Of a stretch of DNA of 64,000 nt, positions 49,322 through 58,271 are shown one piece after another. Positions within the stretch are counted from its first letter, which is position 1, and every line of letters begins with the position of its first letter. The DNA lies in NCBI GenBank assembly GCA_018241425.1, contig JAFEDU010000002.1, positions 992,001 to 1,056,000 on the forward strand. Direction: 5' to 3'. This DNA is from Pseudomonadota bacterium (GTDB lineage Bacteria; Pseudomonadota; Gammaproteobacteria; Steroidobacterales; Steroidobacteraceae). The position numbers and the translations under genes are program-made. The notes under the pieces were generated by a model, which had not been told where the DNA came from, made no database searches, and worked only from the letters and a program-made list of their open reading frames with translations.

Positions 49322-50380
49322 ATGGTCGATTTCATCGGGATCGAGCGCGTTCAGGCACTCGTGGCCCAGCGCGGTCCGGCGCGCTTCATCGCCGAGCTCG
49401 CGCGGGAGATCCAGGACGACTTCTGCCGCTGGGACGAGTTCGAGAAGTCCCCGCGCCACGCGACGCACTCCAAGGTCGGGGTCATCGAGCTGATGCCGGC
49501 CTGTGACGGTCGCCTGTACGCCTTCAAGTACGTGAACGGCCACCCGAAGAACACCGGGGTGGGCCTGCTCACCGTGACCGCCTTCGGCGTGCTCTCGGAT
49601 GTGGACACCGGCTACCCGCTGCTCCTGTCCGAGCTCACGCTCACCACGGCGCTGCGCACCGCGGCGACCTCGGCGCTGGCCGCCCAGCACATGGCACGGC
49701 CGGGGAGCCGCTCGCTCGCCCTGATCGGCAACGGCGCGCAGAGCGAGTTCCAGGTCATCGCGTTTCACCACATGCTTGGCATCCGCGAGGTGCGGCTGTT
49801 CGACGTCGACCCGCGCGCCACGGACAAGCTGGTCCGGAACCTCGAGCGCCTGGCGCTGCCGCACCTGCGGGTGGTGCGCGCCACCTCCGCGGCCGCCGCC
49901 GTGGCCGGGGCCGACATCGTGACGACCGTGACCGCGGACAAGCGCAACGCCGTCATCCTCACGCCCGAGATGATCGAGCCCGGCATGCACATCAATGCCG
50001 TGGGCGGGGACTGCCCGGGTAAGACCGAGCTGCATCGCGCCATCCTCGAGCGCCCGGATGTGCGCGTGATCGTGGAATTCGAGCCCCAGTCGCGCATCGA
50101 GGGCGAAATCCAGCAGATGCCCGCCGAGTTCCGCGTGACCGAGCTCGCCGACGTGCTGCGCGGGCGTGCCAGCGGCCGCGGCGCGGCGGGCGAGGTGACC
50201 GTGTTCGACTCGGTGGGCTTCGCCCTGGAGGACTTCTCCTCGCTGCGCTACCTGATGCGCATCCACCAGGAGGAGCGCGGCGAGCGCACGCAGGTCGACC
50301 TGGTGCCGGACCTCGAGGATCCGAAGGACCTCTTCAGCCTGCTCGCGCCGCGCGCCGTCGCCGCCGGGGTGGCCGCGTGA
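49322..50380 (+). CDS. Ornithine cyclodeaminase family protein
   Basis: A 352-residue member of the ornithine cyclodeaminase/mu-crystallin family. The NAD loop is ALIGNGAQSEFQVIAFHHM, and THSKVGVIELMPACDG, YVNGHPKNT and GGDCPGKTEL are the conserved substrate and active-site stretches (Lys and Asp of ornithine cyclodeaminase). It converts ornithine to proline and ammonia. ATG 49322 has GAGGGGACAGG upstream and matches family length; an in-frame ATG at 49256 would add 22 residues. The arginase gene overlaps its stop, giving an arginine-ornithine-proline route. Confidence 0.9.
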   Translation: MVDFIGIERVQALVAQRGPARFIAELAREIQDDFCRWDEFEKSPRHATHSKVGVIELMPACDGRLYAFKYVNGHPKNTGVGLLTVTAFGVLSDVDTGYPLLLSELTLTTALRTAATSALAAQHMARPGSRSLALIGNGAQSEFQVIAFHHMLGIREVRLFDVDPRATDKLVRNLERLALPHLRVVRATSAAAAVAGADIVTTVTADKRNAVILTPEMIEPGMHINAVGGDCPGKTELHRAILERPDVRVIVEFEPQSRIEGEIQQMPAEFRVTELADVLRGRASGRGAAGEVTVFDSVGFALEDFSSLRYLMRIHQEERGERTQVDLVPDLEDPKDLFSLLAPRAVAAGVAA

Positions 50381-51369
50381 GCGCGCTGCGTTGTGCGTCC
50401 CTCATCGGCGCGCCGACGGACGTCGGGGCTGCCGATCGCGGCGCCTCCATGGGGCCCGAGGCCCTGCGCGTGGCCGGCATTGCCGACGCACTGCGTGCCC
50501 TGAGCCTCGAGGTGCGCGACCTCGGCAACCTGCATGGCCCGGCGAATCCGTCTGAACCGCCCCACGAGGGCTACCGCCACCTTCCCGAAGTGGCGCGCTG
50601 GAATGAGCTGGTGCACGAGGCCGTGTACACCGAGCTCGCCGGTGGCCGCCTGCCGATCCTCCTCGGAGGGGATCACTGCCTGAGCGTGGGCTCCATTAGT
50701 GCGGTCGCGCGCCACTGCCGCGAGCAGGGCAAGCACCTGCGCGTGCTGTGGCTGGACGCGCACGCCGACTTCAACACGCGGGACCTGTCCCCGAGCGGCA
50801 ACCTGCACGGCATGCCGGTCGCCTGCCTGTGCGGCTTCGGGCCGCGGGAGCTCACCGGCATCGGGGGCGTGACCCCGGCCATCGAGCCCTCCTGGGTGCG
50901 CCAGATCGGCGTGCGCAGCGTCGACGAGGGGGAGAAGCGCTTCGTCCACGAGCAGGGCCTGGACGTGTTCGACATGCGCTACGTCGACGAGATGGGCATG
51001 CGCCAGACCCTCGAGCACGCGCTCGCGGGCCTGGACCGCGACACGCACCTGCACGTGAGCTTCGACGTCGACTTCCTGGACCCGGAGATCGCCCCGGGGG
51101 TCGGCACGCGCGTGCGCGGTGGGCCCACCTACCGCGAGGCGCAGCTGTGCATGGAGATGATCGCCGACACGCGCCGGCTGGCCTCGCTCGACGTGGTCGA
51201 GCTGAACCCGGCCTTCGACGTGCACAACCGCACCGCCTCGCTCGCGGTCGATCTCATCGAGTCGCTGTTCGGCAAGAGCACCCTGGTGCGGCGCCCCGTC
51301 TGGGGTGCGGCGGCCGCCCGCGGCCGCAGCGAGCGGCGCGCGGCGCTGGGCGTCCCGGGCGCCTCCTAG
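50377..51369 (+). CDS. rocF: Arginase (ureohydrolase family)
   Basis: A 330-residue ureohydrolase. Manganese ligands are visible in LGGDHCLSVGS, LWLDAHADFNT and SFDVDFLDPEIAPG; the start CASLIGAPTDVGAADRGASMGPEALR is typical of arginases. It splits arginine into ornithine and urea. GTG start overlapping the ornithine cyclodeaminase stop, so the two enzymes are made together and work in sequence. Its TAG stop shares a CTAG with the convergent small secreted protein gene. No urease is in the window. Confidence 0.92.
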   Translation: MSALRCASLIGAPTDVGAADRGASMGPEALRVAGIADALRALSLEVRDLGNLHGPANPSEPPHEGYRHLPEVARWNELVHEAVYTELAGGRLPILLGGDHCLSVGSISAVARHCREQGKHLRVLWLDAHADFNTRDLSPSGNLHGMPVACLCGFGPRELTGIGGVTPAIEPSWVRQIGVRSVDEGEKRFVHEQGLDVFDMRYVDEMGMRQTLEHALAGLDRDTHLHVSFDVDFLDPEIAPGVGTRVRGGPTYREAQLCMEMIADTRRLASLDVVELNPAFDVHNRTASLAVDLIESLFGKSTLVRRPVWGAAAARGRSERRAALGVPGAS

Positions 51370-51884
51370 TCCCCCGGAGCCTCGCGGCTGCGGACCATGC
51401 GCACGGTGAGGCCCGGTTGCCAGGCCTCGCCGGCCTTGAACTCGGTCACCACCTCGTAGGCATCCGGGCCCTGGCGGCGCCAGCGGCTGCGGTAGGTCTG
51501 GTCCTCGCCGCCCTCGGTGTAGCGGGTGGCCGGAAACACCAGCACGCCGTCCTCGGCGGTCACCGTGCCCTCGGCGAAGCCGCCGGCACTCTCAATGTAG
51601 AGGTAGCGCAGCTCGTGGCGCACCGCGTCCCACACGTAAACGGACTCGCCCCGGTCATCGGGCTTGCCCTCGCGATGCACCACGTGGCGGTCGCGCAGGA
51701 ACCGGCCCCCGTAGATCCAGCTGAAGCAGTGCTCATCCGTGACCGTGCTTTTGGGGAACGTGCCCTTCCAGCATGATCCGGCGAGGAAGGCGAGCGGGGC
51801 GTAGGGCGGTGCTGCCTCCAGCGATTGCGCCGCAGGGCACAGCAGGAGGCCCAGGGACAGGGCGGGCAGGGCGCGGGCTTTCAT
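51366..51884 (-). CDS. Secreted protein of unknown function
   Basis: A 172-residue protein with a clear Sec signal peptide (MKARALPALSLGLLLCPAAQSLEA, cleavage near 25). The mature part is beta-rich with two Cys (SCWKG, EHCFSW) and contains LAFLAGSCWKGTF, a pattern seen in small periplasmic lipocalin-like or DUF1579-like proteins. I do not recognise a defined function. It lies 23 bases downstream of the racemase-like gene on the same strand and its stop overlaps the arginase stop. Confidence 0.7.
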   Translation of the reverse strand: MKARALPALSLGLLLCPAAQSLEAAPPYAPLAFLAGSCWKGTFPKSTVTDEHCFSWIYGGRFLRDRHVVHREGKPDDRGESVYVWDAVRHELRYLYIESAGGFAEGTVTAEDGVLVFPATRYTEGGEDQTYRSRWRRQGPDAYEVVTEFKAGEAWQPGLTVRMVRSREAPGD

Positions 51885-51907
51885 CAGCGGGCAGCCTCGG
51901 GGCTTCT

Positions 51908-52606
51908 TCAGGCGGTGGCGCGTTCGAGCGCGGCGCGCGCCAGCAGGCGCGTCGAGTCGAGCGTCGGAAGCGGCGAGTTGGCATCGTTCATGATGAGCGG
52001 GATCTCGGTGCAGCCGAGCACCACCGCATCGCAGCCGGCCTCCTTCAGCCGCCCGAAGGCGGCGCGGAAGTATTCGACGGCCGCGGCACTCTGCACCCCG
52101 CGCACCAGCTCCTCGAAGATGATGCGGTTAATACCGGCGCGGTCCTCCGGTCCGGGGCGCACGCACTCGAGGCCCTGCGCGGCGAGCTCGTGCGGGTAGA
52201 CGTCGCTCTCCACCAGGAACCGCGTGCCGGTGATCCCGAGGCGATGCCAGCCCCGGCGCCGGGCCTCGCCCGCCACGACGGCGGCGATGTGCAGCCACGG
52301 GAGCGGGGAGCGCGAGCGTATGAACGGTAATCCCTGGTGGATGGTGTTGTCGGGGCAGATGAGGAAGTCGGCACCGGCCGCATGCAGCTTGTGGGCCGAA
52401 GCCAGCATCAGCCGGCCGACCCCCGCCCAGTCGTCGCGCTCGATGGACTCCAGGTAGCGGGCGAGCGGGAAGGTGTGGAGGGTGACCTCGGGGTGGTCAT
52501 ACGGGCCGAGCCGCGACTCACCCTCGAGGCACACCGTGCGGTAGCACAGCGCCGCCCCTTCGGCCGAGCAACCCACGATGCCGATGTGCTGGGGCATGAC
52601 TGCCAT
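51908..52606 (-). CDS. Aspartate/glutamate racemase superfamily protein
   Basis: A 232-residue member of the Asp/Glu/hydantoin racemase superfamily. The two catalytic Cys are in VGCSAEGA (about residue 12) and VLGCTEIPL (about residue 197); FLICPDNTIHQ is the conserved middle stretch. It probably interconverts amino acid enantiomers without PLP. The start is ATG 52606, or MPQHIG at 52597; the frame remains open upstream but without family resemblance. It is divergent from the prolyl oligopeptidase gene with only 61 bases between. D-amino acid turnover would fit the neighbouring amino acid genes. Confidence 0.85.
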   Translation of the reverse strand: MAVMPQHIGIVGCSAEGAALCYRTVCLEGESRLGPYDHPEVTLHTFPLARYLESIERDDWAGVGRLMLASAHKLHAAGADFLICPDNTIHQGLPFIRSRSPLPWLHIAAVVAGEARRRGWHRLGITGTRFLVESDVYPHELAAQGLECVRPGPEDRAGINRIIFEELVRGVQSAAAVEYFRAAFGRLKEAGCDAVVLGCTEIPLIMNDANSPLPTLDSTRLLARAALERATA

Positions 52607-52667
52607 ACTACGCGCCCTGAGCGTTCGGCATAATCCCGCCCATTCTCGGCAAGCCCCGGTCCCCATC

Positions 52668-54854
52668 ATGCGCCCACACGTCCGTTCCGCGCTCCCGGTC
52701 CTCCTCTGCCTGGGCGCGATCGCGGCCTGCACGCACGCCCCGCAGGCGCCCCCCGGGGCGGCAGCCCCCGCCGGCCTGGCCTATCCGGTGGCGCCGCGCA
52801 GCGACACGGTCGATGAGTACCACGGCGTCCGGGTGCCCGATCCCTACCGTCCGCTCGAGGACCTCGATTCCCCCGCGACGCGCGCCTGGGTGGAGGCCGA
52901 GGCGAGCCTCACCCAGTCCTACCTCGACGGACTCTCCGGGCGTGACGCGCTGCGCATCCGCATCGCGCAGCTGTACGACTTCGAGCGCACCGGCATTCCC
53001 TTCAGCGCGAACGGTCACTACTTCTATACGGATAACAGCGGCCAGCAGAACCAGAGTGTCCTGCTCACGGTGGCGCCGCTCGACGGGCTGCCCGGCGTGG
53101 CGCTCGACCCCAACGTGCTGCCTGCCGACGGCAACCCGATCGTGGTCGGCTACGTCATAAGCCCCGACGGCGCGCTGCTCGCCTACGGCATCTCACTGTC
53201 GGGGTCGGACTGGACCGACTGGCACATCCGCGAGCTTGCGAGCGGCCAGGATCGTCCCGACGTGCTGCGCTTCACCAAGTACTACCGTCCGGTGTTCGGC
53301 CGTGACGGCCGGGGCCTGTACTACAGCGCCTTCCCCGCGCCGAAGCCCGGCGCGGAGCTCAGCGCCGCCGACCTCAACAACGCCGTCTACTACCACCTCC
53401 TGGGCACGCCGTCCTCGCAGGACGTGCGCGTGTTCGCCGATGCCGCGCACCCCGAGCGGCAGTTCCTGCCGCACCTGTCCGAGGACGGTCGCTGGCTGGT
53501 CCTGACCAGCGGTGAGGGGGAGGTCGGTGACAAGGGCCTGGAGAACGTCGACCTCATCGACCTCAATACGCCCGGCTCGAAGGCGGTGTCGCTCGTGACC
53601 GGGTTCCCGGCCGCCTTCGAGTACGCAGGCTCCGAGGGCGGGCAGCTCTACTTCCTCACGAGCCTTGAGGCACCGAACGGGCGCGTGGTGTCCGTAGACC
53701 CGCTGCACCCGCAGAGCGCCGGCTGGCGGTCCGTGGTCCCGGAAAGTGCCGACGCCATCGCGCTGGGCGAGGACAGCGTGAACGTCGTCGGGCACCAGAT
53801 CCTCGTCAACGCCATCCATGATGCCCATAGCCGCGTGCTGCGCTTTGCGCCGGATGGCCGTGCACTCGGGGAAGTCGCGCTGCCGGGCGTGGGCACGGTG
53901 TCCGGGTTCCAGGGGCACGCCTCCGACAAGGAGGCCTTCTACTCCTTTGCCGGCCTCGTGACGCCCTCGACGGTGTACCGCTACGACTTCGCGAGCAACA
54001 CCAGCCAGGTGTTCCGCGCGCCGCGCGTCGCGTTCGATCCCTCGCTGTACGTCACGCAGCAGGTGTTCTACCCGGGCAAGGACGGAACCCGGATCCCGAT
54101 GCTCCTCGTCCACGCGAAGTCGGTGAACCCGCAGGGCAACAACCCCCTGCTGCTGTACGGTTACGGCGGCTTCGGCATCCCGATGCTGCCGCGATTCGAT
54201 CCGGCCCTCGTCGCCTGGCTCGAGCAGGGCGGCGTCTACGCCGTCGCCAACATCCGCGGTGGCGGGGAGTACGGTGAGGCATGGCATCGCCAGGCGATCC
54301 TCACCCACAAGCAGGTCGTGTTCGATGACTTCATCGCAGCTGCCGAATGGCTGATCGCCAACCATTACACCTCGACACCCCGCCTCGGGATCCGCGGCGG
54401 CAGCAACGGCGGCCTGCTGGTCGGGGCGTGCCTCACGCAGCGCCCGGACCTGTACGGCGCCGCGGTGGCCCAGGTGGGCGTCATGGACATGCTGCGCTTT
54501 AGCCTCTTCGGGCAGGGGGCCGGCTGGCAGGGCGACTACGGCTCGCCGCAGGACCCGGAGCAGTTCCGTGCGCTGTACGCCTACTCGCCCGTGCACAACG
54601 TGCGCAGCGGCATGCGTTACCCACCCACGCTCATCGTCACCGGCGACCACGACACCCGCGTGATGCCGATGCACTCCTTCAAGTTTGCCGCCGCCCTGCA
54701 GGCAGCCCAGGCGGGGCCCGCGCCGGTGCTCCTGATGGTGGACATCGCCTCGGGCCACGGCGGCGGGGAGACGGTGAGCCAGGCCATCACCCAGAAGGCA
54801 GACGTGTATGCCTTCCTCCTGAAGAACCTCGCAGTGGCCCCGCCGGCGCACTGA
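52668..54854 (+). CDS. Prolyl oligopeptidase (S9A), predicted lipoprotein
   Basis: A 728-residue prolyl oligopeptidase. It has a lipoprotein signal (LGAIAACTHAP, lipidated Cys about residue 21), then the N-terminal part YHGVRVPDPYRPLEDLDSP, a seven-bladed propeller (about 110-450), and the peptidase domain with Ser579 (GGSNGG), Asp662 (GDHDTRV) and His697 (SGHGGG). It cleaves short peptides after proline. Most bacterial members are cytoplasmic or periplasmic; a lipobox suggests anchoring to a membrane on the periplasmic side. The GGGEYGEAWH stretch is conserved. Confidence 0.92.
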   Translation: MRPHVRSALPVLLCLGAIAACTHAPQAPPGAAAPAGLAYPVAPRSDTVDEYHGVRVPDPYRPLEDLDSPATRAWVEAEASLTQSYLDGLSGRDALRIRIAQLYDFERTGIPFSANGHYFYTDNSGQQNQSVLLTVAPLDGLPGVALDPNVLPADGNPIVVGYVISPDGALLAYGISLSGSDWTDWHIRELASGQDRPDVLRFTKYYRPVFGRDGRGLYYSAFPAPKPGAELSAADLNNAVYYHLLGTPSSQDVRVFADAAHPERQFLPHLSEDGRWLVLTSGEGEVGDKGLENVDLIDLNTPGSKAVSLVTGFPAAFEYAGSEGGQLYFLTSLEAPNGRVVSVDPLHPQSAGWRSVVPESADAIALGEDSVNVVGHQILVNAIHDAHSRVLRFAPDGRALGEVALPGVGTVSGFQGHASDKEAFYSFAGLVTPSTVYRYDFASNTSQVFRAPRVAFDPSLYVTQQVFYPGKDGTRIPMLLVHAKSVNPQGNNPLLLYGYGGFGIPMLPRFDPALVAWLEQGGVYAVANIRGGGEYGEAWHRQAILTHKQVVFDDFIAAAEWLIANHYTSTPRLGIRGGSNGGLLVGACLTQRPDLYGAAVAQVGVMDMLRFSLFGQGAGWQGDYGSPQDPEQFRALYAYSPVHNVRSGMRYPPTLIVTGDHDTRVMPMHSFKFAAALQAAQAGPAPVLLMVDIASGHGGGETVSQAITQKADVYAFLLKNLAVAPPAH

Positions 54855-54922
54855 ACGGGTATGGTCATGGTACGCCGCACGGCGGCGCAGTCCGGCCGGA
54901 GGACCCGCAAGGAGGGAATCCC

Positions 54923-55618
54923 ATGAATGACCTGTCCGCCTTCGCCGTCACGCGCAAGTGGCCGGCCCGCCATCCGGATCGCCTGCAGCTGTATTCGCTG
55001 CCGACCCCCAACGGGGTGAAGGTCTCCATCATGCTCGAGGAGACGCAGCTGCCGTACGAGGCCCACCGCGTCAACTTCGAGGCCAACGATCAGGCGACGC
55101 CCGAGTTCCGCAGCCTCAATCCCAACGGCAAGATCCCGGCGATCCTGGACCCGCAGGGCCCGGACGGGAAGCCGCTCGCGCTGTTCGAGTCCGGCGCCAT
55201 CCTTATCTACCTCGCCGAGAAGACCGGCCGCTGCCTGCCTCAGGACCCGGCGCAACGCTACCAGGCGCTCCAGTGGCTGATGTTCCAGATGGGCGGGATC
55301 GGTCCCATGTTCGGGCAGGTCGGCTTCTTCCATAAGTTCGCGGGCCGCGACTACGAGGACAAGCGCCCGCGCGACCGCTACGTCAGCGAGGCGCGGCGGC
55401 TGCTCGGCGTGCTCGACGCCCACCTCGCGGGACGCTCGTGGCTCCTGGGCGAGGAGTACAGCATCGCCGACATCGCCACCTTCCCGTGGGTCCGCAACCT
55501 CGTCGGCTTCTACGGTGCCGGCGAGCTGGTCGAGTTCGCGCGCTTCACGCAGGTGGCGCGCGTGCTGGAGAGCTTCGTGGCGCGGCCGGCGGTGCAGCGC
55601 GGGCTGACCATTCCCTGA
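54923..55618 (+). CDS. Glutathione S-transferase family protein (YghU/Nu-like)
   Basis: A 231-residue GST. The thioredoxin-like domain starts LQLYSLPTPNGVKVSIMLEE, contains NPNGKIPAILDP and the glutathione-binding ESGAILIYLAEK; the helical domain follows (about 100-225) with YSIADIATFPWV. The TPNG motif near the N-terminus is the mark of the Nu class (YghU, YfcG), which reduces disulfides and peroxides. A strong AAGGAGGG site precedes the ATG. It appears to be a single-gene unit. Confidence 0.92.
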   Translation: MNDLSAFAVTRKWPARHPDRLQLYSLPTPNGVKVSIMLEETQLPYEAHRVNFEANDQATPEFRSLNPNGKIPAILDPQGPDGKPLALFESGAILIYLAEKTGRCLPQDPAQRYQALQWLMFQMGGIGPMFGQVGFFHKFAGRDYEDKRPRDRYVSEARRLLGVLDAHLAGRSWLLGEEYSIADIATFPWVRNLVGFYGAGELVEFARFTQVARVLESFVARPAVQRGLTIP

Positions 55619-55692
55619 AGGCACGCGCCCGCGCATGAGTTGCCGGCGCCTCCTGCGACAGTGGTAGGAGAGAACGCGGCGAAGGAGCCCCG

Positions 55693-56127
55693 ATGCGCAC
55701 CACGGTGGTGGTCACGCTTTTTATCGTCGTCATCATCGCGCTCGAGGTTCCCCCGCTCCTGACCCGCGGGGCGTGCGATGCCGAGTTCGAGCGTGCACGG
55801 CAGGGGTTCCACGAGGCACGCTCGGCGCTGCTCACGCCCGGAAGTGCGCAGGCCTTCCTCAATGCGCAGCGGCTGTCCTTCGTGGTGCTGAGCCATGACC
55901 GGTGCGAAGCGGGGCGGCCGCGCGATGTAGACCTGTGCCCGGACGGCCCCCTCATCTGGGGGCTCGTGCCGGTACACAACCGCATCTGCCGCTTCTACCG
56001 CGACGACAGCATCCGCTTCCAGCTGGCCTTCAACGAGCGCGCCCAGCTGGTGCGCATCCAGACCGACATGCGCCCGGTGCAGCTGCTGCGCATCCCCTAC
56101 CTCGGCGATGTTGGTTTCGCGCGCTAG
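55693..56127 (+). CDS. Small protein with N-terminal membrane segment, unknown
   Basis: A 144-residue protein. Residues 4-22 (TVVVTLFIVVIIALEVPPL) form a membrane anchor or uncleaved signal, and the rest is a soluble domain with four Cys (CDAEF, HDRCEAG, VDLCPDG, NRICRFY) that could form two disulfides in the periplasm. I do not recognise the family. AAGGAG lies before the ATG. It sits between the GST gene and the PQQ dehydrogenase gene with no overlap to either. Confidence 0.65.
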   Translation: MRTTVVVTLFIVVIIALEVPPLLTRGACDAEFERARQGFHEARSALLTPGSAQAFLNAQRLSFVVLSHDRCEAGRPRDVDLCPDGPLIWGLVPVHNRICRFYRDDSIRFQLAFNERAQLVRIQTDMRPVQLLRIPYLGDVGFAR

Positions 56128-56252
56128 GCGAGGCACTGTCATCAGCCGGCAACGTCGCGCCTTTTGACTGGCCCGGGTGCACGGTCCACCATGGACCGGG
56201 ATGGGACCACCGCCTCACCGGTCCCCCAACGACCGAACATGAAAGTCCGCCC

Positions 56253-58271
56253 ATGACTGCACGCCCGCGCTGCCGCTCGTTGCTCTCCGCACTTGTCGCG
56301 CTGGCCCTGGGTACCGCGCTTGCGGCGAGCCCGCCAGCCCTGGCCGACGGCTCCGGGTGGTATACGGGCGCGCAGCTCGCCCAGGGGCGCTGGGAGTTCT
56401 CGCAGAAGTGCGCGGTGTGCCACGGGGCGCAGCTGCAGGGCGGCGGAGCCCCGGCCCTCAAGGGCAAGACGTTCGTCGAGCGCTGGAACGGCAAGAAGCT
56501 GTCGGACTTCTACAGCTTCGTGCATGCCGACATGCCCCTGGGCCTCGGCGCCTCGCTCCCGAGCCAGGAATACGCCGACATCGTCTCCTTCGTGCTGGCA
56601 CAGAACGGGCTGCCGGCCGGGACCGACAAGTTCACCCCGTACTCGCCCATGGACCGCGTGCTCGACCTCGCCGGCGCCGCCGCCAGTGGGGGCACGGTGG
56701 CGGCAGCCCCTCCGGGAGAGGTGCACATCGGTGCGCTCTACGGGGCGCTGCGCCAGCCGGGCACCGCGGGGCCGACGCAGGCGGAGCTGGACGGGGCCGA
56801 TGCCTCCACGGGCAGCTGGCTCATGTACAACAAGGGTTATCGCGGCGAGCGCTACTCGGGTCTTGCGCAGATCAACACCGGCAATGCGGCCCAGCTGCAC
56901 CCGGTGTGCATGTTCCAGCTGGGGGAGCTCGGGACCTTCGCCGGCGGCCCGGTGATGTACGACGGCATCCTCTACGTGACGACCCACCTCGGGACCTACG
57001 CCATCGATGCCACGACCTGCCGCAAGGTGTGGACGCATGCACACGTGGCGCAGGGGCCGGAAATGAACGCCACCAACCGCGGCGTTGCGATCGCCGGCGG
57101 CCGCGTCATCCGCGGCACGCAGGACGGCTTCCTCTACGCGCTCGATGCCAAGACCGGCGCGCCGCTGTGGGTGCGGCAGGTGGCGGACTGGAGCGTGGGG
57201 GAGGGCATCGGTGCCGCACCGATCGTGCTCAACGACCGCGTGTTCGTCGCCAAGGCCGGCGGCGACTGGGGCATCCGCGGCCGCATGATGGCCTTCAATG
57301 TCGCCGACGGCACGCTCGCCTGGAAGTTCGACCTCATCCCGCAGCCCGGCGAGCCGGGCGCGCAGTCCTGGAAGAACCCGGCCTCGATGCAGCACGGCGG
57401 CGGTGCCGCCTGGGTCACCTACGCACTGGACCGGGAGACCAACACCCTGTTCGTGCCGGTCGGCAACCCCGGCCCGGACTATGCGCGCGACCTGCGCCCG
57501 GGTGACAACCTGTTCACGATCTCCACGGTCGCCCTGGACGCCGCCAGCGGCAAGCTCAAGTGGTGGTACCAGCTGCGCGCCAACGACGACCACGACTGGG
57601 ATGCGACCGTGGTCTCGCTGTTCGATGCCGACGGCAGGAAGCTCGTCGCCACGGCCGGCAAGGAGGGCATCCTGCACGTGGTGCGGCGCGAGGACGGCAA
57701 GCTGGTGTTCAAGCTGCCGATGACGACGCTCCTCAACCACGACGTGCCGCTCACGCCCGAAGGGGTGCGCGTGTGCCCGGTCGCCGGCGTGCAGTGGAAC
57801 GGCGCGGCGCACAGCCCGCTCACCGGGCTCCTGTACGTGAATGCGATCGACTGGTGCACGGTCTTCAAGAAGGGACCGGACCCGAAGTGGGTCGCCACCA
57901 TCCCGTACACCGGGCTTGCCAACGGCTGGGGCACCAATGACCCGACCAGCCAATGGGCCGGATGGACCAACGCGGTCGATCCCAGGACCCAGAAGATCGC
58001 CTGGCGCGTGAAGTGGCCGGCGCCGATGTACGCCGCGCTCACCCCGACCGCGGGCAACGTGCTCTTCACCGGCGACCTGAACGGCAATTTCCTCGCCCTC
58101 GATGCCCGCGACGGGCACACGCTCTACAGCTTCAACACCGGCGGTCCCGTGGCCGGCGGGGTCATCACCTACGAGGTCCAGGGTCGCCAGTACGTCGCCG
58201 TGGCTTCCGGCAACAGCGGCGGCTCGATACCGCTGAACGGGGCCGCCACCGTCGTGATCTTCGGGCAGTGA
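56253..58271 (+). CDS. PQQ-dependent dehydrogenase with N-terminal cytochrome c domain
   Basis: A 672-residue periplasmic quinohaemoprotein. After a signal peptide (cleavage near residue 31) comes a cytochrome c domain (about 38-115) with haem motif CAVCH (53-57). The PQQ propeller then spans about 165-672: YRGERYSGLAQIN, tryptophan-docking repeats such as LYALDAKTGAPLWVRQ, and DDHDWDAT, aligned with the active-site Asp pair of PQQ alcohol dehydrogenases. In most quinohaemoprotein dehydrogenases the cytochrome is C-terminal, so the order is reversed. It oxidises an alcohol or sugar and passes electrons on. Its stop overlaps the porin start. Confidence 0.88.
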   Translation: MTARPRCRSLLSALVALALGTALAASPPALADGSGWYTGAQLAQGRWEFSQKCAVCHGAQLQGGGAPALKGKTFVERWNGKKLSDFYSFVHADMPLGLGASLPSQEYADIVSFVLAQNGLPAGTDKFTPYSPMDRVLDLAGAAASGGTVAAAPPGEVHIGALYGALRQPGTAGPTQAELDGADASTGSWLMYNKGYRGERYSGLAQINTGNAAQLHPVCMFQLGELGTFAGGPVMYDGILYVTTHLGTYAIDATTCRKVWTHAHVAQGPEMNATNRGVAIAGGRVIRGTQDGFLYALDAKTGAPLWVRQVADWSVGEGIGAAPIVLNDRVFVAKAGGDWGIRGRMMAFNVADGTLAWKFDLIPQPGEPGAQSWKNPASMQHGGGAAWVTYALDRETNTLFVPVGNPGPDYARDLRPGDNLFTISTVALDAASGKLKWWYQLRANDDHDWDATVVSLFDADGRKLVATAGKEGILHVVRREDGKLVFKLPMTTLLNHDVPLTPEGVRVCPVAGVQWNGAAHSPLTGLLYVNAIDWCTVFKKGPDPKWVATIPYTGLANGWGTNDPTSQWAGWTNAVDPRTQKIAWRVKWPAPMYAALTPTAGNVLFTGDLNGNFLALDARDGHTLYSFNTGGPVAGGVITYEVQGRQYVAVASGNSGGSIPLNGAATVVIFGQ

